Origin: an uncultured Verrucomicrobia subdivision 3 bacterium
GTDB taxonomy: Bacteria; Verrucomicrobiota; Verrucomicrobiia; Limisphaerales; UBA8199
Direction of reading: 5' to 3'
Assembly: GCA_903913865.1 (NCBI GenBank)
Contig: CAIWMU010000192.1
Coordinates: 1 to 55,703 of the forward strand
Length of the DNA stretch: 55,703 bases
Made by a program: the position numbers and the translations under genes. Positions 46,401-54,428 of the stretch are shown piece by piece. The first letter of the stretch is position 1. Each line of letters starts with the position of its first letter. The notes beneath the pieces were generated by a model. It saw only the letters and a program-made list of their open reading frames with translations. It did no database searches and was not told the origin of the DNA.

Positions 46401-49400
46401 CCCGGTTGTTTACACCGTGTCGGTGACGAACAAGGGCCCGAGCACCGCCTCGGGGGTGGTTGTGACGAACAGCTTCTTCCCCGGAGTGGTCATCACCTCA
46501 TCCGGAGTTTCGCAAGGTGCATCCTTCGTTGGAAGCAACATGGTGGTTTGCAGCTTCGGCGGTCTGGCCAGTGGCGCCCGCGCGACGGCAAGTTTTACAG
46601 TTCAGCCCCTCGTTGAAGGGACCATCTCGGTGGTGGCTCAGGGAAGTGCCAACCAGTATGACCCTGTTATCGCGAACAACACAGCCAGGATCCTCACGGC
46701 CGTCGGGCCATCCTCCGACCTGAGCGTTTCCATCGTGGCAAGTCAGAATCCTGTGGTGACCCGGAGCAATCTGACGCTCGATGTCACCGTGACCAATGGC
46801 GGTCCCAGCCTGAGCTCCGCTGTGATGTTGAATACCGTTCTGCCTCCGAGCTTCACGCTTGTAGGGGTTACCAACAGTCAGGGGAGCTCAACCTCCACCA
46901 ACGGCAGCATTTTGACGAAGCTCGGGACGATTCTTAGCGGCGGCACGGCCACCGTCTGGATCAACGTGACGCCTTTTGCGAATGGGACAAATTCCGTGGT
47001 TGCCTCCGTGGCGGGTAGCCAGCCGGATCCCAATTCCGGCAACAATGCGGTATCGTTGCCGATCGTCGTGGCTCCGCCGTTCATTAACATCGTGGCCGCC
47101 GGGTCTGCACTGACAGCCGAGAGCTACGCTCCCGCCAATGGCTCGATCGACAATGGAGAGACAGTGACCGCAGTCCTGCGCCTTCGCAATGGGGGCAACG
47201 TGACCGCGACCAACATCACCGCGACGTTGCTGATGACCAACGGAATTTCCGCCCCCACACTTCCGACCCCGCGTGACTACCCAACCCTCATGGCTGGTGG
47301 GTTCTCCGAGGGTCAACCGTTTACCTTCACCGCTTCCGGAACCACCTCCGTGGTGGCCGTGTTGCGGATTTCGCAGGGAGGGGTTTTCGTGACGAACCTG
47401 AGCTTCACCTTCACGCTCCCGTCGATCAAGTCGTTTGCGAATACGCAGAGGATTGTGATCAACGACAACAGCGGTGCAGCCCCTTATCCTTCGACGATCA
47501 ATGTGAGTGGTGTCAGCGGTGTGGTTGGGAAGGTGGCGGTCAGCCTCGCAGGTTTCACGCACACTTTCCCGCAGGACGTTGACGTTCTTCTCGTAGGGCC
47601 CAGCGGTCAGAAGGTGATTTTGATGTCCGGTGCCGGTCAGGGGGAACTAGCTAATTCAACGCTAACCTTTGATGATTCGGCGGCAGCGGCACTTCCCGAC
47701 GCGGGCTCTCAAATCGTGGCGGGGACATGGCGCCCGGGTAATTACCTACCGGCTGCAAACCTACCGGCCCCTGCACCGGCGAATCCTTACGGATCATCTC
47801 TGGCAGTGTTCAATAACGGGAACGCCAATGGGATCTGGAAGCTGTTTGTTGCCGATCACACGGCGGGTGATGTGGGCGAGATCACGGGTGGATGGAGTCT
47901 GGCGATCAGCCTCCTCACGCCGGTGAATCAGGTTTCCGATCTGGCCGTTAGTGGCACAGCCAGTGAAGCCAGCACCGTGGCCGGTGGCAGGCTGACATAC
48001 CAGTTTACAGTGACGAATGGAGGCCCGAATCCGGCTTCTGAAGTAGCATTCACGAATGTTCTTCCGGTCGGCGTGACCCTCGTTACCAACGCGGTCTCCC
48101 AAGGAAGTCTTGCGGTGCAGGGCCAAACCTTGCTTGGCAACCTCGGTTCCCTGGCAGTCGGGGCGAGCGCGAGGGTGTCGCTCACCGTGTCTCCTTCCGC
48201 AGCCGTTGCCGGATTGATCACCAACAGCGTGTCCGTTTCCTCACCTGAGAACGACCTGAACCTCCTGAACAATGCGGCTGCGATCATCACAGCCGTGACG
48301 CTCCCGAGTGCGGATTTGGCGGTCGGTCAGGCGGCCAGCTCCAATCCTATCATCACGACGAGCAATGTGATCTTTACGGTCTCCATCACGAACAATGGGC
48401 CTGATACTGCTCTCGAATCGGTTGTCACGGACGTTCTGCCGGTCGGCTTGACTGTCACCTCCATCTCGGGAAGCCAGGGCAGCAGCTGGGAGAACACCGG
48501 GACCTCTATCGTCTGGACACTTGGATCCCTTGCATCCGGAGCTACTGCGACGCTGACCATCGAAGGTAATGCTGCTGATCAGGGCTTGCTTACAAATCTG
48601 GTATCCGCGGCGACCGTCTCCATTGATGCTGCTCAGGCCAATAATTCCACCTCACTTGAGTTGGCGGTTGTCGGGCCCACGCCTCAGATTGTCACCTCCG
48701 GGGCACTGCTCATTTCCGAGAGCGGTCCGGTGAACGGCACGGTGGACCCCGGTGAGACTGTCACGGTTGCGCTCGGCTTGAAGAATGTTGGGTCGGCTCC
48801 GACAGCGGGTAGCGTGGTTGCAAGCGTCGTGAATGGCGGGGGCATCACCTCCCAAAGCGAACCCCAGGATTATGGTGTTCTCGGACTGAACGGTCAGACC
48901 GTATCCAAGCCGTTCACCTTCACTGCGGATTCGAATGGTGTCACCGAGGTTGTGGCGACCCTCGCCTTGACCGATGGAACCAACGCCGCAGGGAGCGTTT
49001 CCTACACGTTCCTCCTGCCTTCGAAGCACTCGTTTGCAACCACAGCCACAGCCACGATTCCGGATCACGGGACCGCCTCTGTGTATCCGATCTCACTTTC
49101 TGTCACCGGGCTGGTTGGCATGGTGGACAAGGTCCGGGTGACCGTGAGCGGAGTCAGCCACAGTTTCCCGAATGACCTGAACCTTCTTTTGGTTGGTCCT
49201 CAAGGCAACTCCGTGCTGCTGATGTCGCACACGGGCGGTGGACATGCCGTGACGAATCTGAACCTCACCTTTGATGGCGCGGCTAGCGACAAGATGCCCA
49301 AGTCGGCCACACTCCGGTCCGGAACGTATCTCCCCACCCGTTACGATACCGATGTGGTGTTCCTGCCTCCTGCTCCGGCGACCCCCTACGGTCTCGGACT

Positions 49401-50121
49401 CGACACTTTGAACGGCACCGATCCGAATGGAGTCTGGTCGCTGTTCGTGCTGGATGATTCCAAGGGTGATTCGGGCAGCATCTCAGGCGGCTACGCGCTG
49501 GAAATCACCACTATTCAAACGGTGAACCCGATTGCGGATCTCGGCGTGACCATGGTCAGCGGTCCGGAGATCGCCTTCGTGGGCGGCTTTGTGACCAACG
49601 TTGTGACTGTCGTCAATAACGGCCCCTCTACGGCCGTGGATGTGGTCGCTGTAAACACTCTTGCGGCTGGTGTGAACTACATTTCTGCCAGCGCTTCGCA
49701 AGGGACAGTGGCTGGAACGAACGAGGCCTCGGTGGTTGCGCTGCTCGGCAGCATCGCTTCGGGCGCTTCCGCGACAGTTGAGATTGTCACTGCTCCTTTC
49801 CTGGGTGGGGACGTTCGGAGTTGGGCGAGCGTTTCCTCCGCCAATATCGATCTAAGCCCGGGCAATAATGGAGCCCAAACGGTGGTTGTTGTTTATGCGG
49901 CGGTTGACTCCACCCTGACAGGGGCTGTGGTTAATGGTCAATTCGAGCTGGAAGTCACCGCGCAGGCGAGTTTGACCTACCGCATCGAAGCTTCAACCGA
50001 TCTGGTGAACTGGACGGTCATTCATACCACGGTCGCCCCGCTGTCCGGCATCATCAAGTTCTCGGACCCGGTTGTTGAAGGCGCGGGACAGAAATTCTAT
50101 CGGTCGGTCCGGGGTAACTAG
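43450..50121 (+). CDS. Giant exported M6-family metalloprotease (2223 aa) with P-domains and DUF11 repeats
   Basis: From ATG 43450 the protein has a signal peptide (LLQVTALCVAFCSAGLLNLI), a propeptide-like region and an M6 (immune inhibitor A-like) peptidase domain. The zinc site is H353-E354-x-x-H357 in FCHENGHMLCGYPDLYDYE, with the family's GYPDLYD and later GIALWHVDE. Downstream come a first P-domain (45540-45950), three DUF11 repeats and a CARDB-like/P-domain module (47077-47915). Two more DUF11 repeats, a second such module (48682-49518) and a sixth DUF11 follow, and the tail ends DLVNWTVI ... KFYRSVRGN. P-domains often stabilise or target proteases. It should be a secreted or surface-bound zinc protease degrading proteins outside the cell. 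It starts 42 bases after the 3155-residue gene, with which it shares modules. Confidence 0.87.
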   Translation: MKLLIDRNSIRRSWLARLLQVTALCVAFCSAGLLNLIAAPFDQQIGFTQPDGTRLQLHGKGDEFSAVFETLDGYTVVFDQAQKAYCFAERNANGQLVSTGVQAQRGNPVALGLAKNLRMSAEARKAMVVERYRQWDQQTQNSQRWSLLKENARAYNEGLSKGEQFSPPPFTTVGTKAGLTILVDFSDDVATIPQAEIINYANGDNYTGFGNNGSVKKYYQDVSGGKLTYTNVVTVYIRAPKAKTVYNDVSLDAGTCGNTLLKDVIDTMKALPNYATTIAPTFDALTTDNNNYVVACNVFFAGANSGVWPMGLWPHSSSLYQVGAQDLESNGKKVFRYQITDISSRLTIGTFCHENGHMLCGYPDLYDYEYDSAGGAGDYCLMGSGAGDVNPAQICAYLKRASGWATTVDVGANSALTGVLTAPRGTNFNTFYRFEKPGTPTEYYLMENRQKTGRDSAISGSGIALWHVDELGDRDNQSLAYNGSHANYELTLVQADNQWHLQRGMNNGDANDLYYEENGSSGYQNEFSDSSAPSARWWDGANSGVFFAEFSPRASTMTVKIGYGLSMKVSSTYFLDANANHLIDFNECSDLYVVLTNTSMIGVTNLSAILATTTPGVLIASSSSGYPNVAGGNLATNLVAFKVSTAPTFNCGQPIEFQLFLKSEAASATNSFTMQTGTPGMPVRFESLAPVAIPDNSETNSTIAVTNISFAVNKVSVGVYITHTYDADLQLQLISPDGVTNTLSRFRGNGGQNYGLACSPDSRRTIFDDAAPTAIGSGVAPFLGFYKPEQPLSIFNGKSGTNVNGIWKLRVLDASRFDFGRIQCWSLDITPTICTDGLGECPGSDLAVGITAAPEPVMVGQTLIYTLSVTNRGPSSAKNVTVSQLLPGSVLYQSATSSQGGSSVAGNVLTCNLGQMAAGGRATVNVTVLPTTAGLITASATVSSEQPDFDLFNNTAVFISNVNPPTSDLAVGLASAPVSTVLGSPVVYTVSVTNKGPSTASGVVVTNSFFPGVVITSSGVSQGASFVGSNMVVCSFGGLASGARATASFTVQPLVEGTISVVAQGSANQYDPVIANNTARILTAVGPSSDLSVSIVASQNPVVTRSNLTLDVTVTNGGPSLSSAVMLNTVLPPSFTLVGVTNSQGSSTSTNGSILTKLGTILSGGTATVWINVTPFANGTNSVVASVAGSQPDPNSGNNAVSLPIVVAPPFINIVAAGSALTAESYAPANGSIDNGETVTAVLRLRNGGNVTATNITATLLMTNGISAPTLPTPRDYPTLMAGGFSEGQPFTFTASGTTSVVAVLRISQGGVFVTNLSFTFTLPSIKSFANTQRIVINDNSGAAPYPSTINVSGVSGVVGKVAVSLAGFTHTFPQDVDVLLVGPSGQKVILMSGAGQGELANSTLTFDDSAAAALPDAGSQIVAGTWRPGNYLPAANLPAPAPANPYGSSLAVFNNGNANGIWKLFVADHTAGDVGEITGGWSLAISLLTPVNQVSDLAVSGTASEASTVAGGRLTYQFTVTNGGPNPASEVAFTNVLPVGVTLVTNAVSQGSLAVQGQTLLGNLGSLAVGASARVSLTVSPSAAVAGLITNSVSVSSPENDLNLLNNAAAIITAVTLPSADLAVGQAASSNPIITTSNVIFTVSITNNGPDTALESVVTDVLPVGLTVTSISGSQGSSWENTGTSIVWTLGSLASGATATLTIEGNAADQGLLTNLVSAATVSIDAAQANNSTSLELAVVGPTPQIVTSGALLISESGPVNGTVDPGETVTVALGLKNVGSAPTAGSVVASVVNGGGITSQSEPQDYGVLGLNGQTVSKPFTFTADSNGVTEVVATLALTDGTNAAGSVSYTFLLPSKHSFATTATATIPDHGTASVYPISLSVTGLVGMVDKVRVTVSGVSHSFPNDLNLLLVGPQGNSVLLMSHTGGGHAVTNLNLTFDGAASDKMPKSATLRSGTYLPTRYDTDVVFLPPAPATPYGLGLDTLNGTDPNGVWSLFVLDDSKGDSGSISGGYALEITTIQTVNPIADLGVTMVSGPEIAFVGGFVTNVVTVVNNGPSTAVDVVAVNTLAAGVNYISASASQGTVAGTNEASVVALLGSIASGASATVEIVTAPFLGGDVRSWASVSSANIDLSPGNNGAQTVVVVYAAVDSTLTGAVVNGQFELEVTAQASLTYRIEASTDLVNWTVIHTTVAPLSGIIKFSDPVVEGAGQKFYRSVRGN

Positions 50122-50142
50122 AAGTAACCCCTCATCCGGACC
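50106..50142 (+). terminator. Hairpin spanning the protease stop codon and the coaE leader
   Basis: GGTCCGG (50106-50112) pairs with CCGGACC (50136-50142), with an inner GGGT/ACCC pairing across the stop codon TAG. The right arm ends 3 bases before the coaE ATG (50146). It could terminate the long upstream transcript or mask the coaE start; no T tract is present. Confidence 0.4.
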
Positions 50143-50145
50143 CGC

Positions 50146-50733
50146 ATGAAGGTCCTTGGTTTAACGGGCGGCATTGGAATGGGCAAATCCACTGCCGCCC
50201 GTTGCTTTTTGCATCGGGGTGTCCGGGTGGTGGATACCGATGATCTTGCCAGGGAGCTGGTTGAGCCGGGACAGCAGGCGCTGGAGGAGATTCGACTGAG
50301 TTTCGGCGCGGGGGTGCTGGATGGGGAGGGTCGCCTGATTCGTGCCGCGCTTGCCAGGCTTGTGTTTCAGGATGATGCAGCGCGAGGGAGGCTGGAGGGG
50401 ATTTTGCATCCACGCATCCGTTCACGGTGGCTGGAGTTGCTGGGAGTGTGGCGCGGGGAGGGGGCGAGCCACGCCTGCGTCGTGATTCCATTGCTCTTTG
50501 AGACCGGGGCTGAGAAGGATTTGGATGAAGTGGTTTGCGTTGCGTGCACGGAGAGGACGCAAGCGGTGCGTCTTGCCGCTCGCGGGTGGTCGGTCGAGCA
50601 GGTTCGGGGGCGCGTGGGGGCGCAGCTTCCCCTTGTAGACAAGATCGCGCGATCCAGGCATGTGCTCTGGAATGAAGGGCCCCTGGAGGTGCTGGGGGCG
50701 CAGGTGGGCCGGGTGTTGGGGCGTATTCAGTAA
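50146..50733 (+). CDS. coaE: Dephospho-CoA kinase
   Basis: CoaE phosphorylates the 3'-hydroxyl of dephospho-CoA with ATP, the last step of coenzyme A synthesis in the cytoplasm. The 195-residue protein has the P-loop GLTGGIGMGKST (5-16) and the family segments VVDTDDLARELVEPG and LEGILHPRIR. It also has VVIPLLFETGAEKDLDEVV, where the substrate sits, and a lid region with RLAARGWSVEQVRGR. Length is normal. It lies 24 bases after the giant protease and 53 before hisI, all on the plus strand, but it has no functional link to the exported proteins. Confidence 0.93.
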   Translation: MKVLGLTGGIGMGKSTAARCFLHRGVRVVDTDDLARELVEPGQQALEEIRLSFGAGVLDGEGRLIRAALARLVFQDDAARGRLEGILHPRIRSRWLELLGVWRGEGASHACVVIPLLFETGAEKDLDEVVCVACTERTQAVRLAARGWSVEQVRGRVGAQLPLVDKIARSRHVLWNEGPLEVLGAQVGRVLGRIQ

Positions 50734-50786
50734 AAACGTGCGGGCGAAACCCTCTTGCGTTAATGTGCCCGTGAAGGTGAATTGAT

Positions 50787-51176
50787 ATGAGTTTTTACGA
50801 CAACCTTAAATTTGATGGGCAGGGCCTGATTCCAGCCATTGTGCAGGAGCAGAAAAGCGGCCGGGTGCTGATGATGGCCTGGATGAACCGGGCGTCGCTT
50901 GAGAAGACGATCGAGACCGGCAGGACACACTTTTGGAGCCGTTCGCGGAAGCAGTTCTGGATGAAGGGGGAGTCCAGCGGCCACACGCAGACCGTGAAAG
51001 ATCTGGCATTTGATTGTGATGGGGACACCCTTTTGATCCAGGTGGAGCAGGTGGGTGCTTCGTGCCACGAGGGCTACCAATCCTGCTTCTACCGATCCAT
51101 CAAGGGGTCCGGGGCGGAATTTCAGATCACTGAGGCTCAATTACAGACGCCGGAAGAGATTTACGGAAAGAAATGA
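50787..51176 (+). CDS. hisI: Phosphoribosyl-AMP cyclohydrolase
   Basis: HisI opens the purine ring of phosphoribosyl-AMP, the third step of histidine synthesis, using zinc. The 129-residue protein is a stand-alone cyclohydrolase without the HisE pyrophosphatase domain. It shows the conserved [34 protein letters not shown] and the metal motif [14 protein letters not shown]. The zinc-binding C-terminal pattern [14 protein letters not shown] follows. ATG 50787 has an AAGGTGA-type site about 8 bases ahead. No other histidine gene is in the window. Confidence 0.93.
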   Translation: MSFYDNLKFDGQGLIPAIVQEQKSGRVLMMAWMNRASLEKTIETGRTHFWSRSRKQFWMKGESSGHTQTVKDLAFDCDGDTLLIQVEQVGASCHEGYQSCFYRSIKGSGAEFQITEAQLQTPEEIYGKK

Positions 51177-51200
51177 TCGTGTGCCGGTCTCTGGTGACAT

Positions 51201-51221
51201 CCCCTGCGCCTGAGGCAGGGG
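51201..51221 (+). terminator. Strong hairpin between hisI and trpE
   Basis: CCCCTGC pairs perfectly with GCAGGGG around a 7-base loop. It lies 25 bases after hisI and 44 before trpE. There is no T run and no Trp-rich leader peptide, so it may be a terminator of hisI rather than a classical trp attenuator. Confidence 0.45.
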
Positions 51222-51264
51222 TTCGTCGATCGAAGAGCCCGAACCTTTAAGCCAAACACTATTC

Positions 51265-52797
51265 ATGTACGCACCCACGCTGGAACAATTTCGAGCCATG
51301 GCCGGGAAGGGCAACCTGATCCCGGTCACCCGCACGCTGCTGGCGGATATAGAAACGCCGCTTTCGGCCTATCGCAAGATCCGGGGATTTGGCGAGGCTT
51401 TCCTGTTCGAGTCCGTGGAGGGTGGCGAGCACTTGGGGCGCTATTCCTTCGTTGGCTGCAATCCACGCTCCGTGATCCGGCAGACGGGCAAGCGGGTGGA
51501 TGTGATCGAGGAGGGTAAAGTCACCGAGACCTACACGGTGGAGCCACCGGAGATCCGTGGAGAGGCACGTCCCATTGGGGTCGTTAAGGACGGATTGGAA
51601 GTCGTCGAGAAGGTCATGGGCCGGTATCATCCGGTCACGGTGCCCGGGCTGGCCCGGTTCACCGGTGGCGCGGTTGGATTCATCGGCTATGAATTCATCC
51701 ACGATGTGGAGCCGGTGGTTCCCAGACCACCGCGGGATGATCTACGCACACCGGTGATGTATTTCATCGTGGCGGACCAGCTTCTGGTTTTTGATCGTGT
51801 GGCGCAGACACTCACGGTTCTGGTTAATGCCTTTCTGGAAGGGTTTACTGTGGAGGATGCCTATGAGGAGGCCACTGCGGAGATTGAGCGGCTCGTATCA
51901 TTGCTCGAGCAGCCGGCGGAGCATCATCCCGTCACCCTCCCTGCGGAGGTTCCGCCGATTCCGTTTGTCTCGAACCTGACCCGTGAGCAGTTCATGGCGA
52001 ACGTCGAGAAATCGAAGAAGTATATCAGATCGGGGGACATCATCCAGATTGTCGGCTCGCAGCGATTTTCCGTCCCGGTTGAGGCCAGTCCTTTGGATGT
52101 TTACCGGGCCGCGAGGTCGATCAATCCCTCCCCCTACATGTTCCTGATGGAGCTGGAAGGGTTCTCCCTTGTGGGTGCCTCGCCTGAGATCCATGTGCGG
52201 TGCGAGGATCGGAAGGTGGAGATCCGTCCCATTGCCGGGACACGGCGGCGGGGGGCCTCACCGGAGGAGGACAAGGCGCTGGAGGAGGAATTGCTGGCGG
52301 ATCCGAAGGAGAGGGCCGAGCATGTGATGCTGGTGGATCTGGCGAGGAACGATCTGGGGCGCGTCTGTGATTACGGGTCGGTGCGGGTGAAGGATTTGAT
52401 GATCATCGAGCGCTACAGCCACGTGATGCACATTGTGTCGCAGGTGGAGGGGCAGCTTTCCGGGGGGCAGACACCCTACGATCTGATGCGGGCCACCTTC
52501 CCGGCCGGGACACTGAGCGGGGCGCCGAAAATCCGGGCCATGCAGATCATCTCCGAGCTGGAGCAGACCGCGCGCGGCCCTTATGGCGGCTGCGTCGGGT
52601 ATTTCTCGTTCAACGGGAATCTGGATTGCTGCATCACCATTCGCACGGCGCTTCTGAAGGATGGCAAAGCCCACGTGCAGGCCGGGGGCGGCTGGGTGAA
52701 CGACTCCACCCCGGAGGCGGAGTATCAGGAGACAGTGAACAAGGCCAAGGCGATGCTGAAAGCGGTCGCCCTGGCTGAGCAATTCCGGGTGCGCTGA
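51265..52797 (+). CDS. trpE: Anthranilate synthase component I
   Basis: TrpE makes anthranilate from chorismate, with ammonia supplied by TrpG, the first committed step of tryptophan synthesis. The 510-residue protein has the N-terminal regulatory region FLFESVEGGEHLGRYSFVG, corresponding to the LLES-type tryptophan-feedback site. It also has the chorismate-binding catalytic signatures IVGSQRFSVPVEASPLDVYR, PIAGTRRRGASPEED, LVDLARNDLGRVC and FPAGTLSGAPKIRAM, then PYGGCVGYFSFNGNLD. No glutaminase domain is fused and trpG is not in the window. The last bases border the convergent lipoprotein operon with no gap. Confidence 0.94.
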   Translation: MYAPTLEQFRAMAGKGNLIPVTRTLLADIETPLSAYRKIRGFGEAFLFESVEGGEHLGRYSFVGCNPRSVIRQTGKRVDVIEEGKVTETYTVEPPEIRGEARPIGVVKDGLEVVEKVMGRYHPVTVPGLARFTGGAVGFIGYEFIHDVEPVVPRPPRDDLRTPVMYFIVADQLLVFDRVAQTLTVLVNAFLEGFTVEDAYEEATAEIERLVSLLEQPAEHHPVTLPAEVPPIPFVSNLTREQFMANVEKSKKYIRSGDIIQIVGSQRFSVPVEASPLDVYRAARSINPSPYMFLMELEGFSLVGASPEIHVRCEDRKVEIRPIAGTRRRGASPEEDKALEEELLADPKERAEHVMLVDLARNDLGRVCDYGSVRVKDLMIIERYSHVMHIVSQVEGQLSGGQTPYDLMRATFPAGTLSGAPKIRAMQIISELEQTARGPYGGCVGYFSFNGNLDCCITIRTALLKDGKAHVQAGGGWVNDSTPEAEYQETVNKAKAMLKAVALAEQFRVR

Positions 52798-53205
52798 TCA
52801 ACGGGCCTCGCGGACCCTGATGGTGTAGCGCTGGGCCTTGTCGTTGGCTGAAGTGAAGGTCACACCCTCCTGGGCGTTCTCGTCCAGGAACAGGTTGCGG
52901 AAGGGGGTTTCCTCAACCACAAATCCCTGACCGTCCTTGAACACGCAGTTGATCTGCACCTGAAGGCGGCGGTTTTCCCGGTTGCGCACATTGGCGGTCA
53001 CCTGGAGCCGGCCATCCTGCTGGCGGACACCCTGGATTCCCGCGTGGGTGATGGAGCGCTGCGCGCCCCGGTCCAGAAGGACAAAGGCGGAACTGTCCTC
53101 CAGGTTGTGGGTGTTGGTGTTCAGCGGGAGATAGGCCCCCTCGTGGCTTTTGCAACCCGAGGCCAGGGCGGCCGCGGCAACGAACAGAAGGAGATACTTT
53201 TTCAT
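52798..53205 (-). CDS. YcfL-like lipoprotein (DUF1425 family)
   Basis: This 135-residue protein has a lipoprotein signal, MKKYLLLFVAAAALASGC, with Cys18 as the lipidated residue, followed by a small beta-sandwich domain (LQVTANVRNRENRRLQVQIN). Such YcfL/DUF1425 proteins lie next to lpoB in enteric bacteria. It is the last of three minus-strand genes; its ATG overlaps the stop of the COG3014 gene by 3 bases within ATGA. Convergent with trpE, whose stop is directly adjacent. Confidence 0.78.
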   Translation of the reverse strand: MKKYLLLFVAAAALASGCKSHEGAYLPLNTNTHNLEDSSAFVLLDRGAQRSITHAGIQGVRQQDGRLQVTANVRNRENRRLQVQINCVFKDGQGFVVEETPFRNLFLDENAQEGVTFTSANDKAQRYTIRVREAR

Positions 53206-54428
53206 AGATTGAGAGGCGTGGAGGACTGGTCGCTGATGAACAGGACCTTGTCCTTTCCGGCGGCGACGTCAAAGGAGATTTGCTTGGTCAGGTTCGGAAT
53301 AGGACTGCCCGATGTGCTCAGGAATGTGGCGGTCAATGTGTGCCTGCCCGGGGAGAGCTGCAGGTTCATAAAGGTGAGATATTGCGGCAGGTTGTCCCAG
53401 GCGCGTATGTCCGCATCGGGCATGGTGGCGGCGGAGACGACCTTGCTGATGACCCCCGCCAGGGCGATGCCCAGCCCCACCTCCTGGGTGGTGCGGTCAT
53501 GGCTCACAAGCGCGGTGCCGAGGCCGCCAATCAGGGCCACATTGCCCGCCACGTCCGTTGCGGATTTGAAGACGGCCTTCCTTCCCAGAATGTGATCCAT
53601 CACGCGCCCGCCCCGGGTGGTGGCCTGAAACCCCACGTCATCCGTGGGAGCGGCCGGGATGGTGAAGGTGTCAAACGTCAGTTGAACCGACTTAACGGGG
53701 GAGGGAGCCGTTGTGATGCGCAGTTCCTCGGCGTATTCGCCGGTGGCGGTCTTGCCCGGACCTGGCCCGAACTCGATGAACACGAGGACGTTGGCCCGGG
53801 TGTTGTATGGGGGCAGGGTAATGCCTTTTGCGGAGGCTTGGGCCCGTTTCAGGGCATCCGAGCCATCGCCACCGAGCTTTGCGGAGGCCAGGCCGTCCAG
53901 ATAATCGGCCAGCACCCAGTCGCCGGAGTAAACTTTTTCCTCGGTGTCGCTGTCGGCCAGCTGTGCGGAGCGGAAGCAGGCGCGGGCATTGTCCGGTTCG
54001 CCATTCCTCCAGTAGAGCATGCCCCGGTAGATGTAGGCCATGGATCGCTCGTAGGGCTCCCCTATGAAGGTCTTTTTGGCTTCCTTGCGGAAGTAGCCCC
54101 TGGATTTCTTCGCCGAGTCATCGTTGCCGAACACACTTCCGATGCGCAGGAGGGCGTCGTCCAGAATCGTCTTGGACTGGGCAAAATCTCCACGGCGCAT
54201 GTAGGCCAGTGCGGTGCGATACTGCCACAACACCTTGTCGCGGGCGGGACCGTTCGCAATGGCATTGGGGCCGTCGATCAGCAGATTGCCGGTGATCTGG
54301 ACTGAGGGCTTCTTCTCGGCCGTGGCGCAACTTGTGGCAGCCAGTGCCAGGGCACAAAAGCCCAGCGCGAGCAGCCGCCTGCCATTTTGCCGTGAGTGGC
54401 CCGCCGAAATGTTACCGGTAGGCGGCAT
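53202..54428 (-). CDS. COG3014 family lipoprotein
   Basis: The 408-residue product starts at ATG 54428, inside the end of lpoB (17-base overlap), and has a lipobox LAATSC. It has TPR-like helical repeats (AYMRRGDFAQSKTILDDALL, YIYRGMLYWRNGEPDNARA), then a beta-rich domain (ANVLVFIEFGPGPGKTATGE). A hydrophobic glycine-rich stretch (NVALIGGLGTALVSHD) and a PEGA-like end complete it. This order matches the COG3014 family, found beside lpoB and ycfL in several Gram-negative groups; the function is not established. Attachment to the outer membrane is likely. Confidence 0.8.
   Translation of the reverse strand: MPPTGNISAGHSRQNGRRLLALGFCALALAATSCATAEKKPSVQITGNLLIDGPNAIANGPARDKVLWQYRTALAYMRRGDFAQSKTILDDALLRIGSVFGNDDSAKKSRGYFRKEAKKTFIGEPYERSMAYIYRGMLYWRNGEPDNARACFRSAQLADSDTEEKVYSGDWVLADYLDGLASAKLGGDGSDALKRAQASAKGITLPPYNTRANVLVFIEFGPGPGKTATGEYAEELRITTAPSPVKSVQLTFDTFTIPAAPTDDVGFQATTRGGRVMDHILGRKAVFKSATDVAGNVALIGGLGTALVSHDRTTQEVGLGIALAGVISKVVSAATMPDADIRAWDNLPQYLTFMNLQLSPGRHTLTATFLSTSGSPIPNLTKQISFDVAAGKDKVLFISDQSSTPLNL

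Noticed and set aside
51177-51264. Classical trp attenuator leader before trpE
   Set aside because: A hairpin is present, but there is no leader peptide with tandem Trp codons and no T tract.
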